From Thermoplasmata archaeon (GTDB taxonomy: Archaea > Thermoplasmatota > Thermoplasmata > UBA184), in the NCBI GenBank assembly GCA_027314845.1, contig DAHVAA010000058.1, positions 1 through 8,436 of the forward strand: a stretch of DNA of 8,436 nt. The letters run 5' to 3'. Positions 5,692 through 8,436 of the stretch are shown here, piece by piece (positions within the stretch are counted from its first letter, which is position 1; each line of letters starts with the position of its first letter). Below the pieces are notes generated by a model. That model was not told the origin of the DNA. It did not search any database and was given only the letters and a program-made list of their open reading frames with translations. The translations under genes were made by a program, and so were the position numbers.

Positions 5692-5730
5692 GCCCGAGAC
5701 CTTGCTTCGGGCGAAACTGCCTCTCGCCCG
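5692..5730. repeat. Three alternating complementary arms in the divergent intergenic region
   Basis: GCCCGA (5692-5697), TCGGGCGA (5707-5714) and TCGCCCG (5724-5730) are spaced by nine bases each. The middle arm is complementary to both neighbours (GCCCGA/TCGGGC and CGGGCGA/TCGCCCG), so in RNA two mutually exclusive hairpins could form. In DNA they could be repeated half sites of a regulator. They sit between the divergent MetE-like and exporter genes. Confidence 0.35.
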
Positions 5731-5837
5731 CCGAAACCTCAACCGCGGCGACCCTCGGAGCAACCTTCGTAGGCAGGGCCGAGGCCCGGCTGGCGCTGGG
5801 GTTAGCGAGTGAATCGAACCGCCCCCGGAGAGTCAAC

Positions 5838-5844
5838 CTATAAT
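5838..5844 (+). promoter_or_regulatory. TATA box of the MFS exporter gene
   Basis: CTATAAT is an isolated A/T-rich box centred about 37 bases before the ATG at 5878. Initiation 26 bases on would give a leader of about ten bases. A GTG at 5809 in the same frame lies upstream of this box and so cannot be the start of this transcript. Confidence 0.6.
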
Positions 5845-5866
5845 CCCCTCCTTGGAACTCGAGGGG
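5845..5866. promoter_or_regulatory. Candidate operator between TATA box and start of the exporter gene
   Basis: CCCCTC (5845-5850) and GAGGGG (5861-5866) form a perfect inverted repeat with a ten-base spacer. It starts at the edge of the TATA box and ends near the predicted transcription start, where a repressor would block initiation. Drug exporters of this kind are often repressed through such sites. The G-rich right arm could also serve as a poor Shine-Dalgarno sequence. Confidence 0.35.
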
Positions 5867-5877
5867 GAGCGTCCGGG

Positions 5878-7452
5878 ATGACGACCCCAGTGCGATCCAT
5901 CACTTCCGCCGCAGGTAGGCCTCCTCCCCTCGCGGGGGCAGAGCCCTCGGCCCCGGCGCACGCCTTGCATGAGACGAGCGTCCTGATACTCTGCTCGCTC
6001 GGCTCGCTCATGGTGGCGATCGACAGCACGATCGTCATTCTCGCTTTCCCGACCATCTCGACCGACCTCTCCGCACCCTTGGAGTCGGTGATCTGGACGA
6101 TCCTGCTCTATCTCCTGATCACGACCGCCTTGACCACTCAAGCCGGACAACTCGGTGACCTTCTGGGCCGGGGGCTGGTCTACAACGGGGGGTTCGCGAT
6201 CTTCACGGTCGGCTCCGCACTCTCCGGGTTTGCGCCGACCGTTGAGTTCCTGATCGCCGCTCGCGCGGTCCAGGCCGTCGGAGGAGCGGTGATGTTCTCG
6301 AACGGGGCGGCGCTGATCGCGACGGTGTTCCCCCCCATGCGACGGGGTCGGGCGTTCGGCTACCTCGTCTTTGGATGGAGCGTCGGGGCCATCCTCGGGA
6401 TCCTGCTTGGCGGGGTCATCACCACCGCGCTCGGCTGGCGGTACATCTTCTTCATCAACATCCCGATCGGGATCGGGGCGGTCCTCCTCGGTCTAAGGAC
6501 GCTCCCGCGGACGGAGCGCAAGAAGGTCGAGTTCGACGTCCCGGGCTTCATCGCGTTCTCCGCCGCGCTCACGCTGGTCTGTTACGGCGCGATCGAGCTC
6601 GCGTCGTACGGGGTCACCGGCGCCAACGTGGCGTACCTCGTCCTGGGACTTCTTCTGCTGCCGGTCTTCGTGGCGGTGGAGCTGCGCTCGGCCCGCCCGA
6701 TGGTCGACCTCCGTCAGCTACGGAATCGCATTCTGGGCTTCTCTCTCGTGGCCGGGTTCCTCCAGGCGCTCGGTTACCTCTCGGTCGTCTTCCTCCTGAC
6801 GATGTACCTCCAGGGGTTGCGCGGCCTTTCCCCCTTGAACGCCTCCCTCCTGCTCGTGCCGGGCTACCTGGTCGGCGCGTTCTTCGGACCGTACATGGGC
6901 CGGCGGGTCGACCGCTTCGGGCCTCGGGCGCTCGCCACCGGGGGGATCGCGGCGATGGCGCTCGCCATCTTGTTCTACTCGACGTTGACCGTCGATTCCT
7001 GGCTCGGATGGATTCCCGCGATCTCCATCCTCGGCGGCATCGGATCGGGGATGTTCTATCCCGCGAACACGACCGCGATCATGAGCCAGGCGAGCCCCTC
7101 CACGTTCGGATCGGTCAGCGGGTTGCGGTCGACGCTCGCCAACATGGGAACGCTCCTGAGCTTCGTCTTCGCACTTTCTATCGCTTCCGCGAGCATCCCG
7201 CGCTACGCGGCCGAACAGGTGTTCCTGGGCACCGCGGTCCTCCTGGGCGGTTTGGGCGACGCGTTCATGAGCGGCTTGCGCGCCGCATTCCTCGGATGCC
7301 TTGCGATCCTTGCGCTCGCCGCGGTCTTGTCCTGGTCGCGGGGACAGGTCCCCAACTCATCGGGGGCCGCGCCGGTTCCGGCGCCAGATCCGAAGACCGT
7401 CTCGAACGATCCGCTCATGGTCGAAGGCGAGCGGTCGGGCGTCCCGAAGTAG
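5878..7452 (+). CDS. MFS transporter, DHA2 (14-helix) drug:proton exporter type
   Basis: This 524-residue polytopic inner-membrane protein is likely a proton-driven exporter of small, often toxic, compounds. Family motifs in order: Asp49 in the first helix (MVAIDSTIVILAFP, 45-58, the DHA2 motif D), motif A GQLGDLLGR (90-98), motif B with Arg129 in LIAARAVQAVGGA (125-137), motif C region GWSVGAILGILLGG (166-179) and WRYIFFINIPIG (187-198). Helices continue to about residue 490, in line with 14 segments, followed by a Pro/Ser-rich tail of about 35 residues. The first 30 residues are a low-complexity Ala/Pro-rich cytoplasmic stretch. I start at the ATG at 5878 because the TATA box lies between it and the in-frame GTG at 5809. 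The substrate cannot be told. The last 96 bases overlap the Nudix gene on the other strand. Confidence 0.96.
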   Translation: MTTPVRSITSAAGRPPPLAGAEPSAPAHALHETSVLILCSLGSLMVAIDSTIVILAFPTISTDLSAPLESVIWTILLYLLITTALTTQAGQLGDLLGRGLVYNGGFAIFTVGSALSGFAPTVEFLIAARAVQAVGGAVMFSNGAALIATVFPPMRRGRAFGYLVFGWSVGAILGILLGGVITTALGWRYIFFINIPIGIGAVLLGLRTLPRTERKKVEFDVPGFIAFSAALTLVCYGAIELASYGVTGANVAYLVLGLLLLPVFVAVELRSARPMVDLRQLRNRILGFSLVAGFLQALGYLSVVFLLTMYLQGLRGLSPLNASLLLVPGYLVGAFFGPYMGRRVDRFGPRALATGGIAAMALAILFYSTLTVDSWLGWIPAISILGGIGSGMFYPANTTAIMSQASPSTFGSVSGLRSTLANMGTLLSFVFALSIASASIPRYAAEQVFLGTAVLLGGLGDAFMSGLRAAFLGCLAILALAAVLSWSRGQVPNSSGAAPVPAPDPKTVSNDPLMVEGERSGVPK

Positions 7453-7785
7453 GACCCAACTCGCCGTGGCCGCATCGTCCCCACCTCGGGGGAGGCGCGC
7501 CCGGCCGCGCATGAGGAACGCCACGGTGGTCGTGGGCTTGCGGGGATCCCGGTCGGGGCCGGAGTAGACGCCGACCAGGCGCCACGGCCGCGCGGAAAGG
7601 CCCGTCTCCTCCTTTAGTTCCCGCACCGCAGCCGCCTCGACCGTCTCCTCCCGCTCGACAAAACCTCCCGGCAGCGCGAGCATCCCCTGGTACGGCGGCC
7701 GGCCGCGCCGAACGAGCAGGATGCGGTCGCCCCGGATCCATACGGCATCTACGGTCAGCGCGGGATTCTCGTACCTCGGGCTCAT
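7357..7785 (-). CDS. Nudix hydrolase, probably ADP-ribose pyrophosphatase type
   Basis: This 142-residue soluble enzyme should hydrolyse a nucleoside diphosphate linked to another group, needing Mg2+ or Mn2+. The Nudix box is complete at residues 41-63: Gly41, Glu47, REL (55-57), Glu59, Glu60, Gly62, with the exact G-x5-E-x7-REU-x-EE-x-G-U spacing. The opening YENPALTVDAV and the LALPGGFVE stretch resemble archaeal and bacterial ADP-ribose pyrophosphatases, but other Nudix substrates are possible. The ATG at 7785 starts directly ahead of the conserved N-terminal strand. The gene begins 35 bases after the stop of the thiamine-diphosphate enzyme on the same strand, so they are probably co-transcribed. 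Its last 31 codons and stop lie opposite the end of the exporter gene. The overlapped part is a basic tail (RIWRRNRRGPR) beyond the Nudix fold. Confidence 0.95.
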   Translation of the reverse strand: MSPRYENPALTVDAVWIRGDRILLVRRGRPPYQGMLALPGGFVEREETVEAAAVRELKEETGLSARPWRLVGVYSGPDRDPRKPTTTVAFLMRGRARLPRGGDDAATASWVLLRDARPLAFDHERIVRDGLRIWRRNRRGPR

Positions 7786-7820
7786 TCGTCCTATCGCCTA
7801 TCCTGCCAGACACCCACCGC

Positions 7821-8436
7821 TCAGGAAAACAGGTCCGGCACGGTCCGGTCGATCTCTACGTTGAGCAGGGCCGGGCCCTCGGTGTCCCGAAGGCGAAGGA
7901 GCGCGCTCCCGAGCCGGTCCGGGCTCGACACCGTGTCCGCCGGCAAGCCATAGGCACGGGCGAGTTCGGGGATGTCCACCCCGGGAACATCCAGGTACTC
8001 GGCTCCCATGACCCCGGGATGGTTCGCCTTAGAGTAACTCTTCAAGATGTTGTAGCCCCCATTGTTGAGGACGACGACCTTCGCCGGTAGGCGGTAGCGA
8101 GCGAGGGTCCAGAGCGCCTGCACGGAGTACTCGAGAGCGCCGTCCCCGAGCACGACGACCGTCTTCGGCCGCTCGAGAGAGATCCCGATCGCGGCGGCCA
8201 GCGCCCAACCGAGCTGTTGACTGCGCGAAGAGAAGTAACTGGCCGGTCCGTCGTAGAAGCCGAACGACTTCATGGTGGGAATGAGCGAGACCGACTCGTC
8301 CACGACCGTGTAGCCGCGGAAGGTACGGTGGAGGGCGTCGATGACGAACTCGCCTCCCATGCGGGCCGCGGACCGCGCGACCCGATTCGCCCGGTGAAAG
8401 TCGGGGGGGCGGCGAAACGAGCGGCCGGTGGCGGAG
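7821..8436 (-). CDS. Thiamine-diphosphate enzyme, benzoylformate decarboxylase-like, C-terminal part (partial at right edge)
   Basis: The frame stays open through the right edge, so the true start lies outside; the ATG at 8360 is internal (25 further in-frame codons precede it). About 204 residues are visible, covering the C-terminal cofactor-binding domain. Counting from the Met at 8360, the thiamine-diphosphate motif runs from LGDGALEYSVQALW (71-84) to VVVLNNGGYNILK (95-107), the GDG...NN signature binding Mg2+-diphosphate. DESVS (21-25) and SRSQQLGWALAAAIG (45-59) match the NEST and GGLGFALPAAIG regions of benzoylformate decarboxylase, and VPGVDIPELARAYG (124-137) its later VPGIDFRALAKGYG. 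It therefore probably acts on a 2-oxo acid, by decarboxylation or carboligation; acetolactate-synthase-like and phosphonopyruvate-type relatives cannot be excluded. The N-terminal domain with the usual catalytic Glu, and the middle domain, are out of view. The Nudix gene follows 35 bases downstream. Confidence 0.92.
   Translation of the reverse strand, partial: SATGRSFRRPPDFHRANRVARSAARMGGEFVIDALHRTFRGYTVVDESVSLIPTMKSFGFYDGPASYFSSRSQQLGWALAAAIGISLERPKTVVVLGDGALEYSVQALWTLARYRLPAKVVVLNNGGYNILKSYSKANHPGVMGAEYLDVPGVDIPELARAYGLPADTVSSPDRLGSALLRLRDTEGPALLNVEIDRTVPDLFS

Noticed and set aside
5805..5830. tRNA T-loop-like GGTTCGATTC on the minus strand near the exporter promoter
   Set aside because: The T-stem does not pair beyond the closing base, and no acceptor stem or anticodon arm can be drawn around it.
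5809..5877. GTG start at 5809 for the exporter
   Set aside because: It lies upstream of the TATA box that drives the gene, and the extra 23 residues add nothing recognisable.
6375..7514. + strand open frame of 379 residues inside the exporter gene
   Set aside because: It is a frame-shifted shadow of the exporter: Arg/Gly/His-rich with no hydrophobic segments.
1..8436. CRISPR array, insertion sequence, rRNA or prophage genes
   Set aside because: I saw no regularly spaced direct repeats, transposase motif, terminal inverted repeats with target duplication, or rRNA-like sequence on either strand.

Overview
This is a GC-rich window (G/C dominates third codon positions throughout; I did not count the exact percentage) that reads most naturally as archaeal chromosome. 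Three genes have an A/T-rich TATA-like box about 26-36 bases upstream of the chosen start codon in otherwise GC-rich DNA. For two of them this places transcription initiation essentially at the start codon (leaderless mRNA), and clear Shine-Dalgarno sequences are mostly lacking. The proteome is not strongly acidic, so a haloarchaeon is unlikely. A high-GC uncultured Thermoplasmata-type archaeon would fit, but that is inference, and several proteins resemble actinobacterial families.

Left part (1-2832). The 3' end of an unrecognised gene on the + strand converges on a three-gene minus-strand operon. Transcribed from about 2826 leftwards, the operon encodes a helix-turn-helix regulator with SufR-like cysteines, a short-chain dehydrogenase/reductase and a divergent QueA-family protein. 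The genes overlap by ATGA and then GTGA, so the three are translationally coupled. This operon is the most interesting part of the window. QueA makes queuosine precursor in bacterial tRNA, a modification not known to be made by archaea, and this copy departs from the usual QueA motifs.

Middle (2833-4490). A promoter region carries repeated GTTCG/CGAAC half sites and is followed by a small Cys/His-rich protein gene with its own TATA box. About 380 bases without a convincing gene follow, containing a perfect 16-bp palindrome. A VIT1/CCC1-type iron/manganese transporter gene then lies on the minus strand.

Right part (4488-8436). A MetE-type zinc methyltransferase gene (minus) and a 14-helix DHA2-type drug exporter gene (plus) diverge from a shared 235-base region rich in inverted repeats. 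The exporter gene overlaps tail-to-tail by 96 bases with a Nudix hydrolase gene, probably of the ADP-ribose pyrophosphatase type. Thirty-five bases upstream of the Nudix gene on the same strand is the C-terminal part of a thiamine-diphosphate enzyme resembling benzoylformate decarboxylase; it runs off the right edge. Apart from the regulator-SDR-QueA-like operon and the possible decarboxylase-Nudix pair, the genes do not form an obvious single pathway.
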